DNA of 64,000 nt from an uncultured Christensenella sp. (GCA_910578245.1 CAJTPC010000002.1:1-64000); one strand, 5' to 3'. Shown: positions 25,574 to 33,769, counted from the first letter of the stretch. Numbers and translations: made by a program. The notes: a model not told the origin generated them from the letters alone.

Positions 25574-26577
25574 AATGCTATAAGCCCGTTTATATATTGA
25601 GAAAATTGCCCGTTGTCAAGCGGAAAGGGAATTTTGGAAAACGCTTTTAAGCGCGTATCGCTCATAGTATTGCTTGAAGCGTCAAAGGATATCGGCGTAT
25701 TCTTTTGAGAATATTGCGCGCAGATATCGGCTTCCATGCGTTTTTTCTCCGCTTGCTCGCTCCTCTCTTTCAACTTCTTTTCGATAGTAGCCAACGCGCG
25801 TTTTTTATTTTTAAGCTGTGACCGCTCGTCTTGACATACCACGCACAGTCCCGTAGGCAAGTGAGTTACGCGTATAGCCGTTTCTACCTTATTTACGTTT
25901 TGACCGCCGGCGCCGGAAGAATGAAAGACGTCTATCTTCAACTGGCTCTCATCCAACTTTTCTATCTTTGCAGAAGGTGTGACGGCAAAGCGCAATTCTT
26001 GGCTATTTGATTGCGACGTATATACCTTGTGCGCGCCGGAAAGCGGAATTAGACGGGTAATTACGTCGGCTCCCTCTGCCACAAAAGATATTTCCTGCGC
26101 GTAACCGTCTTTTGCAGCGACTATACTCTCTTCCTCTATCTTGGCTCCGCGCGATAACAAGTCGGACTTGATAAGAGCAAACAAAGCCACGCCGAATTTA
26201 GACGAAACTTCTTTGAATTTGAATCTGCAATACGCTCGCTCATTTGCGTGTTTGCATCCAAGCGCGTCCGAAAGCGAGGAGGATATCTTTGACACAGTTC
26301 TTTTCAAAGAAGAAATTTCTTCGTATATTACCGCCCGTTCCTCGTCCGACTTTGCGTCCGACAGCATATCTGACACGGCTATTTCCTCTTCAAGCGCGGA
26401 TATAAGCGCGGAATGCTTGTCCTTAATAATTTTTAGATTGTTGTACTTGGATAAAATAGACAGATAATACGCCTTGTCCGCCTGTACTTCGGGATATTCC
26501 AAAAGTTCTTTTGTTTCTTCAAAACTATCAAGCGCTCTTTCCGCCGAGCATATAATATCGTCGTAAATACCGTACAT
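25570..26577 (-). CDS. Divergent class I peptide-chain release-factor-like protein
   Basis: 335 aa, related to RF1/RF2. The catalytic GGQ is intact at 224-226 (SSGAGGQNVNKVETAIRV), followed by HLPTGLCVVCQDERSQLKNK, very like RF1. The N-terminal domain is a degenerate coiled coil. The stop-codon-reading part of domain 2 is altered: where RF1 has the PxT and RF2 the SPF tripeptide, this protein reads GAHKVYTSQSNSQELRF, with neither. It should still hydrolyse peptidyl-tRNA but probably not read stop codons normally, suggesting a ribosome-rescue or specialised factor. It begins the cassette about 100 nt after the response regulator and overlaps the helicase by 4 nt. Confidence 0.85.
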   Translation of the reverse strand: MYGIYDDIICSAERALDSFEETKELLEYPEVQADKAYYLSILSKYNNLKIIKDKHSALISALEEEIAVSDMLSDAKSDEERAVIYEEISSLKRTVSKISSSLSDALGCKHANERAYCRFKFKEVSSKFGVALFALIKSDLLSRGAKIEEESIVAAKDGYAQEISFVAEGADVITRLIPLSGAHKVYTSQSNSQELRFAVTPSAKIEKLDESQLKIDVFHSSGAGGQNVNKVETAIRVTHLPTGLCVVCQDERSQLKNKKRALATIEKKLKERSEQAEKKRMEADICAQYSQKNTPISFDASSNTMSDTRLKAFSKIPFPLDNGQFSQYINGLIAL

Positions 26578-26677
26578 ATAGTTATTATAATACTATTTTA
26601 CAAAAATAGCAATAAATTCCATTAAAGTAACCGCCTACCTCGCGCTTCGCCGACAAAAGCCAATTCAAATAATTACG

Positions 26678-27364
26678 TCAACTTTTAATAAACTTATATC
26701 CCACTCCGCGAATCGTTGCGATAAATTGCTTGTCTGAGAACTCCGCGAGTTTTGACCTCAAAGACTTGACGTGCATATCAAGCGTACGCGTTTCGCCTAC
26801 GAATTCATAGTCCCATACGTCGGAGAGTATTTTCTCTCTAGTCACTACGCAATCTGCATTCTTAACCAGTAAGGAAAGCAAATTGTACTCCTTTAGCGTG
26901 AGATTGACAAGCTGAGAATCTACGTATACAGCGTGTTCTGCATTATTTATTTTGATACTTCCGCATTCAATCAAGTCCTCGTCAGTTTTTCTGCCTACCG
27001 ACTTGCGCAAATTTGCTTTTACTCTCGCAATGAGCTCAAGCATACCGAACGGCTTTGCAATATAGTCGTCCGCGCCTGCGTCCAGACCTCTGACTTTTAC
27101 GCTTTCGTCACCCTTAGCGCTGGCTATAATAACGGGAATATCTCTCGTCTGCGCGTCTTGCTTGAGAATAGACAGCGCCTGAAGTCCGTCCATACCCGGC
27201 AACATTAAATCCAATATTATTATATCCGGAGTATTTGCCTTTAACGCTTCAAACATATCTTCCGCTCTCACAAAACTCATACAATCGAACTTATCTTGAA
27301 AAGCTATCTCGTAAAGTCCTCTTATACTTTCGTCGTCCTCAACAACGAATACCTTATATTCCAT
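26678..27364 (-). CDS. PhoB/OmpR-family response regulator
   Basis: 228-aa DNA-binding regulator. The receiver domain has the acidic pair VVEDDES, phospho-acceptor Asp52 (IIILDLMLPGMDG), and the conserved Thr/Ser and Lys (IIASAKGDES, DDYIAKPFG). The C-terminal winged helix contains LTLKEYNLLSLL and ETRTLDMHVKSLRSKL. I start at ATG 27364 because AAAGGAGG lies 6 nt upstream; the longer frame has no site. It is transcribed ahead of the cassette and kinase, so it is the obvious partner of the kinase at 18591-20330. Confidence 0.95.
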   Translation of the reverse strand: MEYKVFVVEDDESIRGLYEIAFQDKFDCMSFVRAEDMFEALKANTPDIIILDLMLPGMDGLQALSILKQDAQTRDIPVIIASAKGDESVKVRGLDAGADDYIAKPFGMLELIARVKANLRKSVGRKTDEDLIECGSIKINNAEHAVYVDSQLVNLTLKEYNLLSLLVKNADCVVTREKILSDVWDYEFVGETRTLDMHVKSLRSKLAEFSDKQFIATIRGVGYKFIKS

Positions 27365-27481
27365 AAATTCCTCCTTTAAGCGCCAACTTAGCCTCGTAAA
27401 GCATACCATAAAGAATATCTTGTGTAAATACTCCTTACGAAAAACTAAAAATAAATTTGACAAAATTTTACAATTATTCTC

Positions 27482-28282
27482 TTAATCGACTTGACGGAGA
27501 TAGAAATCGCAATCAAATCTATCGCCAAGTCCTTTCCCATCGACAATGAAGTTCCAAAATTCGCTTGAGGTCTTTTCGACTTCATTCAAAGCCTCAATTG
27601 CCAGTTTGTCAAGCGTATTGCGTATTTCTGCGCACTTGTCGTTTGCGTCCTTTTGAACAAGTACGTCAAGTCCATTACTATTTCCCGACACGTTGAATAA
27701 AAATATCAAAAAAGACCGCCACAGCTTGTTTTGTTTTGAAATACACTTGAGAAATCTCATGCGGTCATTCAAAGTCTTTTTTATATTCTTAGGCGAAGTA
27801 TTCATATACTTTGCGACAACTTCTTGCGTAGACGAATCGTTTACTTGAAAGCGAAGATACTTGTTGTCAAAAGGGTTTTCTCCATACTTTATCAACAACT
27901 TTCTATCGTAATCCTGTTCTATCACAAAATGCCTAGCAACTCCGTCGGCTTGCATCTTTTCAATAAACGGATGCGCGCGCGAATCGAGTATAAAATGAGT
28001 GTAGTAACCCGCAAGATATGCTATATCCAGCTCTTTTGAGCAACTATCCACAGCCTTTTCTCTAAAGGATTCGAGTTGCGACCTCATATTTTCCCTGTGC
28101 AACTTAGAGCCGTAACTGCGTACTTCATTCTTCTTATACGGCTTGTAATAGAACATCAAGTCACCGCCTGCGGTGCCAATGTCGTAAAACTTGCGGTTGT
28201 CATTGACGATTTTTTGTAACTCTTGAGGAAATTTTGATATACTTTTATCCCCGAATAAATAGTGAGCATATATAGACGGCAT
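27482..28282 (-). CDS. Zinc-dependent phospholipase C-like protein
   Basis: 266 aa. The N-terminal half matches the zinc-dependent phospholipase C / P1-nuclease-like fold: MPSIYAHYLFGD (N-terminal His ligand), FYDIGTAGGDLMFY (Asp), KLHREN, and AGYYTHFILDSRAHPFIE with the H-x3-D-x3-H zinc ligands. There is no signal peptide, so it is probably cytoplasmic, unlike secreted clostridial PLC. It is 11 nt downstream of tetR, so the TetR protein likely controls it too. Confidence 0.85.
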   Translation of the reverse strand: MPSIYAHYLFGDKSISKFPQELQKIVNDNRKFYDIGTAGGDLMFYYKPYKKNEVRSYGSKLHRENMRSQLESFREKAVDSCSKELDIAYLAGYYTHFILDSRAHPFIEKMQADGVARHFVIEQDYDRKLLIKYGENPFDNKYLRFQVNDSSTQEVVAKYMNTSPKNIKKTLNDRMRFLKCISKQNKLWRSFLIFLFNVSGNSNGLDVLVQKDANDKCAEIRNTLDKLAIEALNEVEKTSSEFWNFIVDGKGLGDRFDCDFYLRQVD

Positions 28283-28293
28283 TTCTCACCTCG

Positions 28294-28866
28294 TTACTTC
28301 ATCATGTCTTTGAGCAAATTCTCTAGATACTCTTTTCTCTCTTCGGAATTTCTCAAATCCACTCCGCTACGCAATCTTATCACATCGGTACGCAAAAACG
28401 ACTGTTCTATGATATAAATGACCCTTGAAGCTATAAGATACGCCTTTTGGTCATCGTAAGAAGGTTTGCAATCCTTAACGATTGGTATATAAGCGTCTAT
28501 AAGTTCCGACGTTGTATCATCGTTGGACGTATTGCCGAGGTCATATATCAAAGCTACTTTGGACACGTTGGGCTTTGTATACAGATAATCAAAGGTCATA
28601 AGACACAGATAATTGAGCTTTTCCTTTGGCTTCATATACGCAAGCGAAGTTCTTACTTTGTGAAACTCTTCGACAATCGACATGATCATCTTTTTTACAC
28701 AGCGGTTGACCAACACTTCTTTTGAACCGAAATGATAATTGACAAGCCCTACTCCTATTCCAAGTCTGCCGGCAAGTTCTCTTATCGTGAGCTTTTGCGG
28801 GTCATCGCCCTTTTCTTCGAGTATGACGATTGCCTCGTCGATAATAGCATCTTTTGTTACTTTCAT
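28294..28866 (-). CDS. TetR-family transcriptional regulator
   Basis: 190 aa. The N-terminal helix-turn-helix is typical: LTIRELAGRLGIGVGLVNYH followed by FGSKEVLVNR. The C-terminal ligand-binding region is variable. I start at ATG 28866 (MKVTKDAIID) with GGAG upstream; a longer frame from TTG would begin inside the promoter. Its own promoter is covered by a palindromic operator at 28882-28896, so it is almost certainly autorepressed. The same palindrome occurs twice before V-ATPase subunit D. Confidence 0.92.
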   Translation of the reverse strand: MKVTKDAIIDEAIVILEEKGDDPQKLTIRELAGRLGIGVGLVNYHFGSKEVLVNRCVKKMIMSIVEEFHKVRTSLAYMKPKEKLNYLCLMTFDYLYTKPNVSKVALIYDLGNTSNDDTTSELIDAYIPIVKDCKPSYDDQKAYLIASRVIYIIEQSFLRTDVIRLRSGVDLRNSEERKEYLENLLKDMMK

Positions 28867-28881
28867 AAACACACTCCATAT

Positions 28882-28929
28882 TTGAACATTGTTCAATAAT
28901 ATTATAGGCAATCTTTCATCTATTGTCAA
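28882..28929 (-). promoter_or_regulatory. tetR promoter with overlapping operator
   Basis: On the minus strand TTGACA (plus 28924-28929), a 17-nt spacer and TATAAT (plus 28901-28906) form a perfect sigma-A promoter. The palindrome TTGAACATTGTTCAA (28882-28896) lies at the expected transcription start, between the -10 box and the tetR start codon, the standard arrangement for autorepression. Confidence 0.8.
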
Positions 28930-29166
28930 CGATTTTTTTGCTTTTGCAAAGAAATTATCCTAAAGTACTACCATGAACAAAGTTAAGAATCAGCGTTCTT
29001 ACCGTTCAAAAATTTCAAAGCGCGTATATCTTTGCATTTTTGGGATAAAATTATATTAATATCTTTATATTTTACAAATTTTTTATGAATAAAAGCGTTA
29101 TAAGATGTCAAAGATATGAATATAATACACTATAATAAATTCTTGAAAATTTTTTACATAAAATTG

Positions 29167-29195
29167 TTGACAAATAAAAATCGCAGTGCTAATAT
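29167..29195 (+). promoter_or_regulatory. Strong sigma-A promoter for a 22-codon peptide gene
   Basis: TTGACA (29167-29172), a 17-nt spacer and TAATAT (29190-29195) on the plus strand, with transcription expected to start near 29202. It is followed by AAAGGAGGT about 14 nt before the peptide ATG, giving a complete short transcription unit that ends at the terminator at 29347-29374. Confidence 0.75.
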
Positions 29196-29226
29196 ATAGG
29201 CGAAAATAATAAAGGAGGTAAAGACA

Positions 29227-29295
29227 ATGAAAAAGTTTTTCAAAGAATGGAAAGAATTTGTAGCAAAATACGGCTTAAACTTGAGATTTTGGTAA
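29227..29295 (+). CDS. 22-aa amphipathic peptide (unrecognised small gene)
   Basis: Short ORF reading MKKFFKEWKEFVAKYGLNL then RFW and a stop. It has a near-consensus promoter, a consensus AAAGGAGG site 8 nt upstream and a downstream terminator, so translation is very likely. The peptide is cationic with an aromatic/hydrophobic face (F4, F5, W8, F11, V12, Y15), predicting an amphipathic helix without a signal sequence or long hydrophobic core. It could be a membrane-active or modulin-like peptide, a leaderless bacteriocin-like peptide or a small regulator. No immunity gene is evident, although the next gene (minus strand) encodes a small two-TM protein. Confidence 0.6.
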   Translation: MKKFFKEWKEFVAKYGLNLRFW

Positions 29296-29346
29296 TCGGG
29301 AAAATTATTGAGAAAGTTTAAGCTATTCACAACGGAGAATTATGAG

Positions 29347-29374
29347 GCAATGCGAAAGCATTGTATTTTTTTTG
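29347..29374 (+). terminator. Rho-independent terminator of the peptide gene
   Basis: Stem CAATGC / GCATTG closed by a GAAA tetraloop and followed by TATTTTTTTT on the plus strand. It lies 51 nt after the peptide stop, giving a transcript of about 170 nt. Confidence 0.8.
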
Positions 29375-29402
29375 CCTTTACCTCGATGTTGAATAGAAAA
29401 TT

Positions 29403-29744
29403 CTACTCAGCTACTATTTCTTCACTGAGTTGAATAATTTCAGAACTATACTTACGTTTTCTCTTTTTGAGAATTTGCTTATATATTGGATAGTTTATCG
29501 CCGTAATAAGTATTCCTACCAATCCGACAACTATTCCAAGCGCCATAATGTCGCCTATTACTTTCATTGCTAAACACATACCTGCGCCAAGTATCAACGT
29601 CCCTGCTACGCCAAAAATATAAGCGAATATCTTAGCCGGTCTTTTGACCTTTTTGTCCAAAGATTTAAGTTCATCCAATTTGGTGATTTGCTTTTCGCAA
29701 TAACTGTCTTTAATTTTGTTTACAATATTTGTTTGCTCTTTCAT
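29403..29744 (-). CDS. Small two-TM membrane protein
   Basis: 113 aa. A charged N-terminal helix (~1-35), two adjacent transmembrane helices (~38-60 and 64-86) and a basic C-terminal tail (KKRKRKYSSEI). Proteins of this shape are common in gut Clostridia without assigned function. It converges on the 22-aa peptide gene, with the shared terminator region between them, so an immunity-like role for the peptide can be asked about but is not shown. Confidence 0.7.
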   Translation of the reverse strand: MKEQTNIVNKIKDSYCEKQITKLDELKSLDKKVKRPAKIFAYIFGVAGTLILGAGMCLAMKVIGDIMALGIVVGLVGILITAINYPIYKQILKKRKRKYSSEIIQLSEEIVAE

Positions 29745-29876
29745 TTTAATACCTCCATACCCATAATCGGGCGATTTGTTTTTACACCATAAGTATAAGC
29801 AACTATTATTTCTAAAAGGCTAAAATATAGTAAGCGTATGGCAAATATTACGTAAGTATTTTGTTAAAAGCGAGAA

Positions 29877-29908
29877 AAAGACGAAGAATAGTTTTATTCT
29901 TCGTCTTT
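29877..29908. terminator. Strong hairpin, bidirectional terminator
   Basis: A 13-bp perfect stem AAAGACGAAGAAT / ATTCTTCGTCTTT with a 6-nt loop. It lies downstream of the decayed response-regulator gene on the minus strand. Confidence 0.65.
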
Positions 29909-29937
29909 ATTGGTTGGTACTTGTTTTATATCTAAGC

Positions 29938-30075
29938 TCACGTGCCCTCGCCAAAATACTTTAGAGCCTCTTCTCCGTCGAATGCGCTCGTAATGTCGTG
30001 CCCCTCGCCGCGCAAACAACAACTAATCAATCTGTTGAGATCCTTGTCGTCCTCTACTACCAAAATTCTAGGCAT
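29938..30075 (-). pseudogene. Truncated response-regulator receiver domain
   Basis: A 45-codon minus-strand ORF with GGAGG before ATG reads MPRILVVEDDKDLNRLI ... AFDGEEALKYFGEGT and stops. These are the first ~45 residues of an OmpR-family receiver (acidic pair DD present), but the phospho-acceptor aspartate strand and all later parts are absent. A complete regulator would need ~220 residues, so this is a remnant. Confidence 0.75.
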
Positions 30076-30186
30076 AGCGTTTCCTCCATGCTTATATTAT
30101 GTTATCTTATATTAAATAAAATATTGCTAAATTGTTAAAAAATTGTAAAAGTTATACGCTTTCAAACTGCATATAACTTTTATAAA

Positions 30187-32544
30187 TCAAAATTTCTTTT
30201 TACACACTCTGTAAACGTGTCCCTTTTCGCAATGCCATGCTACTATATTGCCATCCCTGACCACTTCAACTTCTAATACGTTGCCATCGGTAACTTTTAC
30301 GTCTTGGACTACTTCGAGCCTGAATTCACCTTCTGCCAGCGCATGTACGCTTATCTCTTTCCAATTGCATTTCTTCCAACTGAAGTCAATAGCAAATCCG
30401 CCTCTAACGCGCAAACCTCTTACCGAACCTTCAGACCACTCATTGGGTAAAGTCGGCAACAACTTGACGGCATTTCCGTGACTGTGAGCAAGCATTTCGC
30501 ATACGCCCGCAACATAACCGAAGTTACCGTCGATTTGGAATGGCGGATGCGTATCCCAAAGATTTTGATAAATATTGTTGTTTATTAGTCTTTCAACAAG
30601 TCTATACGCCCTTCCTCCGTCGTAAAGTCTTGCCCAAAGACAAAGCCTTAACGCCGTTGCCCAACCGGTGGACTTATCCCCTCTGTCCTCAAGCGATACT
30701 TTAGTAGCTTGGAGCAATTCGCTATCGTTCTTACCAATCAATGCGCAAGGATACAAGCCCATTAAATGCGATACGTGTCTGTGATGTTTTTCGCCCACCG
30801 AGCCGAGTTGTTTTTCATGGTACCACTCAAGTATTTGATTGTCCACGCCCACTTCAATAGGTTTGAGCTTCGACAACACCTCTTTCCATTCTTCTATCTT
30901 TTCTTCGTCTTCTCCCAGCTTACTACCCGCGTCTATAGCGTCGGAGTACAACTGCCATATAAATATTTGGTCGAACGTATTGCCGTGAGTGATAGGTCCG
31001 TGTTCCGGCGAAAAACTAGGCGAAATAAGCCACCTCTCTCCGCTCTTATCCATAAGCGCGTCGTAGGTAAGCGTAGCCTCCTTAAGCATTGGATATATTT
31101 CTTCCAACAACTGCTTATTGGCGCTGAAAAGATAAATTTCGTATACGTTGTGGAGTATCCAAGCGGGCGCTACTGCCGACCAACCCCAACAGAACTCCCA
31201 CCCCGGACAAGTCCAGCCAAACGGAGTGTTTTGCGTATGATATAGAAAACCGCTTTCGCTCTTGCCGTCGCCTATTCCGCAATACGTCGATGCTGTCACG
31301 CGTCCTGGCGCTCTCAAAGCCTGCAGATATCTTATGAGTGGCATTTCGCAGTCAATAAGCCCCGTAAGCGGCGCCATCCAATAATTCATTTGAAGATTGA
31401 TATTGAGGTGATAATCGCTTGCCCAAGCCGGCGAATCTGAACAATTCCATATGCCTTGCAGATTATTAGGAAGCGCATCGTCCTTTCTTGACGAAGAAAT
31501 CATCAAATATCTTCCGTATGCAAAGAGCAATTGCTCTATCCATCTTTTATCTTTTTCATTGCTTCTTATATAATTTCTCAGAAGCTTATCCGTTGGGATT
31601 TGCGGTTCTGAAGCCCCCAAAGAGAATTCCATTGAAGCATATAACTCTTTCCAATCTTTTACATGATTTTCTCTTAGTTTTTCAACGCCCATTCTCACAG
31701 CGCTGTCTGTTAACTCAAGGACCTCTTCCTTCATTTCGGCATCGCTCTTACCGCTGCGATAAGTAGGATAATTGTCACTGTAATCTGTCTTGTATGTAAA
31801 AATCAATGCGGTCTTGGTAGCGCTCTGTACTCTCCAGCCCTTATCTGTTGCGACTACCACGCCGTTGCAAACAAGTCTACATGACATAACGTACTTAAGC
31901 GCATTGTCCTTCAACTGCCCCTGTATCAACATTGAGGTCTTGTCTAAATTACATCTCTCGGCTCCGTCAACACGGCTCTCCCAAATCAACTCCCAATCAC
32001 AAGGAACGGCGCTAGACTGTTCTATGACCGCAACTTTGTCAGGATATGAAACGAATGCGTTACGAGCAAATCTCTCGCTACTTTTACGCCAAATGGCGAT
32101 AGCCTCTGCTTTGTCAAAGTCAAGAGCAAAACTGTAATTCTCTACTTTCCTATTTTTTGAACGTATGCGCCACACTCCCGCGCATTGATAACTTCCGTAT
32201 CCATTGGTATCTCCAACCAACTTCTTGCATATCTCATCGGCATTCTCGCCTCTCTTGAGTTGCTCTCTAGCGCCGGTAAAGACTTCTTTCATATCCAAGC
32301 CGTCTTTAGTCTTATCTAAATTCCCGCCGTTGTAATTAGGACGTTTAGGCGACGGTCCGCCCGTCCATAGAGTTTTTTCGTTGACAACTACGCTTTCGTT
32401 GTACGGCTCACCAGTCACAGTAATTCCCAGCATACCGTTGCCAAGTGGCAAAGCCTGTTGTTGCCACCTGTTTTGCGCTTTATCAACACGCTGTCCCAGC
32501 TTAATTAATCTCTTTGATGCGGTTTTGTTATACCAAATCCTCAT
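30187..32544 (-). CDS. Glycoside hydrolase family 95 alpha-L-fucosidase/galactosidase
   Basis: 785-aa GH95-type inverting enzyme removing terminal alpha-1,2-fucose (or alpha-L-galactose) from host glycans or plant polymers. The N-terminal beta domain starts WYNKTASKRLIKLGQRV and contains ALPLGNGMLGITVTG and NEKTLWTGGPSPKRPNY. The (alpha/alpha)6 barrel contains QGIWNCSDSPAWASDYHLN and LQMNYWMAPLTG, then HRHVSHLMGLYP and FQIDGNFGYVAGVCEML. No signal peptide is present, so it should act inside the cell on imported oligosaccharides. It stands alone, with no transporter beside it. Confidence 0.93.
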   Translation of the reverse strand: MRIWYNKTASKRLIKLGQRVDKAQNRWQQQALPLGNGMLGITVTGEPYNESVVVNEKTLWTGGPSPKRPNYNGGNLDKTKDGLDMKEVFTGAREQLKRGENADEICKKLVGDTNGYGSYQCAGVWRIRSKNRKVENYSFALDFDKAEAIAIWRKSSERFARNAFVSYPDKVAVIEQSSAVPCDWELIWESRVDGAERCNLDKTSMLIQGQLKDNALKYVMSCRLVCNGVVVATDKGWRVQSATKTALIFTYKTDYSDNYPTYRSGKSDAEMKEEVLELTDSAVRMGVEKLRENHVKDWKELYASMEFSLGASEPQIPTDKLLRNYIRSNEKDKRWIEQLLFAYGRYLMISSSRKDDALPNNLQGIWNCSDSPAWASDYHLNINLQMNYWMAPLTGLIDCEMPLIRYLQALRAPGRVTASTYCGIGDGKSESGFLYHTQNTPFGWTCPGWEFCWGWSAVAPAWILHNVYEIYLFSANKQLLEEIYPMLKEATLTYDALMDKSGERWLISPSFSPEHGPITHGNTFDQIFIWQLYSDAIDAGSKLGEDEEKIEEWKEVLSKLKPIEVGVDNQILEWYHEKQLGSVGEKHHRHVSHLMGLYPCALIGKNDSELLQATKVSLEDRGDKSTGWATALRLCLWARLYDGGRAYRLVERLINNNIYQNLWDTHPPFQIDGNFGYVAGVCEMLAHSHGNAVKLLPTLPNEWSEGSVRGLRVRGGFAIDFSWKKCNWKEISVHALAEGEFRLEVVQDVKVTDGNVLEVEVVRDGNIVAWHCEKGHVYRVCKKKF

Positions 32545-32785
32545 ACACTCCTCTCAACGGCTTACGTCCAACCACTTTGTTTTCAATCTTTCAAAGTACT
32601 GAAATATTATAGCACATTTCTTTTGCGCTATCAAGATTTTGAGCAAAAAAACATTTTAGAAGCAACTTCTTACTCCATAATCTTCTATACTTTTTTCAAT
32701 GATTATAAAAATAGACTTATCTATACGATTAAGTCTTCAACCTCTATAATAATAACAAAAAATATGTCTTTAATATGAATTATTT

Positions 32786-33386
32786 TTATAGTTCTGTTAA
32801 TTTATTATCATTAAAGTAATAAATGTTTTCTTTTTTAATTCCATACTGAAAATCTTTTAATGCAATATGCGGTTCAAATGTAAAATACTTTACACTTCCA
32901 AGCGTCGCATTATTACCTTTCTCAATATAAATCCTATCCTTCTTATCTCCAACAATAGAATGACCTAAATTGCCCATAAAATCTAAATTTACATAGCCGT
33001 TATCATTAATAAGGTTATTCATATATTCATGTATTTGCTCAAAAGTTGTATTAGGTGTCGCAATTTTTAGCAGTTCACTATGCAATTTCTCTTCCATTAG
33101 CAAGCCGTTTCTCCATTCGCTGTTGCTAATATTTTCTATATCATTTACTACAACTCCGTTTTCTATAATAATGGTTCTGGCATAATCCCCCCATACATTT
33201 CCTATTTGCGGACTCAAATCAATAGTGATAATATCGTTATCTTTAATAATCTGCTTAGCAGTGCGATAATGCTTTCCGGATACCGACATCGACGTTTTTT
33301 TGCCTGAAAAAAATAAATGCGCCAACATTCCAATACCAAAAAGAAGTAGCGCCAAGCTCCAACATTGTACTTTCGGCATTAGTCAT
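32786..33386 (-). pseudogene. M24-family aminopeptidase-like gene with frameshift
   Basis: The 3' frame encodes the pita-bread fold of M24 (Xaa-Pro aminopeptidase-like) proteins, with all five metal ligands in place: IDLSP, GDYARTI, LGHSIVG, FTFEPHI and the final Glu in KENIYYF. The 5' end, read from ATG 33386, gives MTNAESTMLELGATSFWYW, which fits the family start, but in a different frame. The frames meet in the T/A-homopolymer stretch around 33295-33315. The open frame starting at 33379 translates this part out of frame. The gene is therefore broken by a slip in a homopolymer (or a sequencing error) and is probably also shortened at its N terminus. Confidence 0.7.
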
Positions 33387-33435
33387 TGAAAATCCCCCGC
33401 TAAATTTATATTCATTTGCAATGGTTGGTCAATTA

Positions 33436-33501
33436 TTATATTTGTCGGGAAAAATTCGTATCATCTAATACAGCATAAACCGTCAAGAATCTTTTTTTCA
33501 T
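33436..33501 (-). pseudogene. 5' fragment resembling a 2'-5' RNA ligase-like gene
   Basis: A 21-codon ORF (MKKRFLTVYAVLDDTN...) with AGAGGT before the ATG. The opening resembles the first strand of 2H-phosphoesterase (2'-5' RNA ligase-like) proteins, but the HxT motifs are absent because the frame ends at once. Assignment is weak; it is best seen as debris next to the integration site. Confidence 0.35.
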
Positions 33502-33575
33502 AGTTTACCTCTCAATTTGTCAAAAGGTATATTTATAGCGTAATCTATTTCACTTGCAGTTAGGCGAATTTGATT

Positions 33576-33608
33576 GCAAATCCCGAAACAAATCGTTTCG
33601 GGATTTGC
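33576..33608. terminator. Perfect 14-bp hairpin before an att-like scar
   Basis: GCAAATCCCGAAAC / GTTTCGGGATTTGC with a 5-nt loop. Two nucleotides later follows an incomplete copy of the prophage attachment core, as if an earlier element ended here. Confidence 0.6.
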
Positions 33609-33609
33609 A

Positions 33610-33622
33610 TGGTGACTCCACG
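33610..33622. repeat. Incomplete att-core copy (13 of 17 bp)
   Basis: TGGTGACTCCACG matches the first 13 bp of the prophage att core found at 33753 and 46509 and then diverges. It looks like the scar of an earlier integration at the same tRNA-Glu gene. Confidence 0.6.
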
Positions 33623-33721
33623 AGAATATTGTGAACCGCTCAGTTGACGATAAGCGATAGTTGAATTATTCTAGCTATTGCTAATGTTTATGCGAGCAGG
33701 TCAGAATCCCATATGGAGACT

Positions 33722-33752
33722 AAAAAATACGGCAATCAATGCCGTATTTTTT
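33722..33752. terminator. Hairpin abutting attL
   Basis: Stem AAAAATACGGCA / TGCCGTATTTTT with T-run on both strands, ending exactly where the attL core begins. Bidirectional terminator insulating the chromosome from the prophage, or the terminator of an earlier element. Confidence 0.65.
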
Positions 33753-33769
33753 TGGTGACTCCACGGGGA
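33753..33769. repeat. attL, 17-bp direct repeat of the tRNA-Glu 3' end
   Basis: TGGTGACTCCACGGGGA, identical to the last 17 bp of the tRNA-Glu gene at 46509-46525 (read on the plus strand). The segment between the two copies, about 12.76 kb, contains the integrase, Rep and Zot-like genes. Confidence 0.88.
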
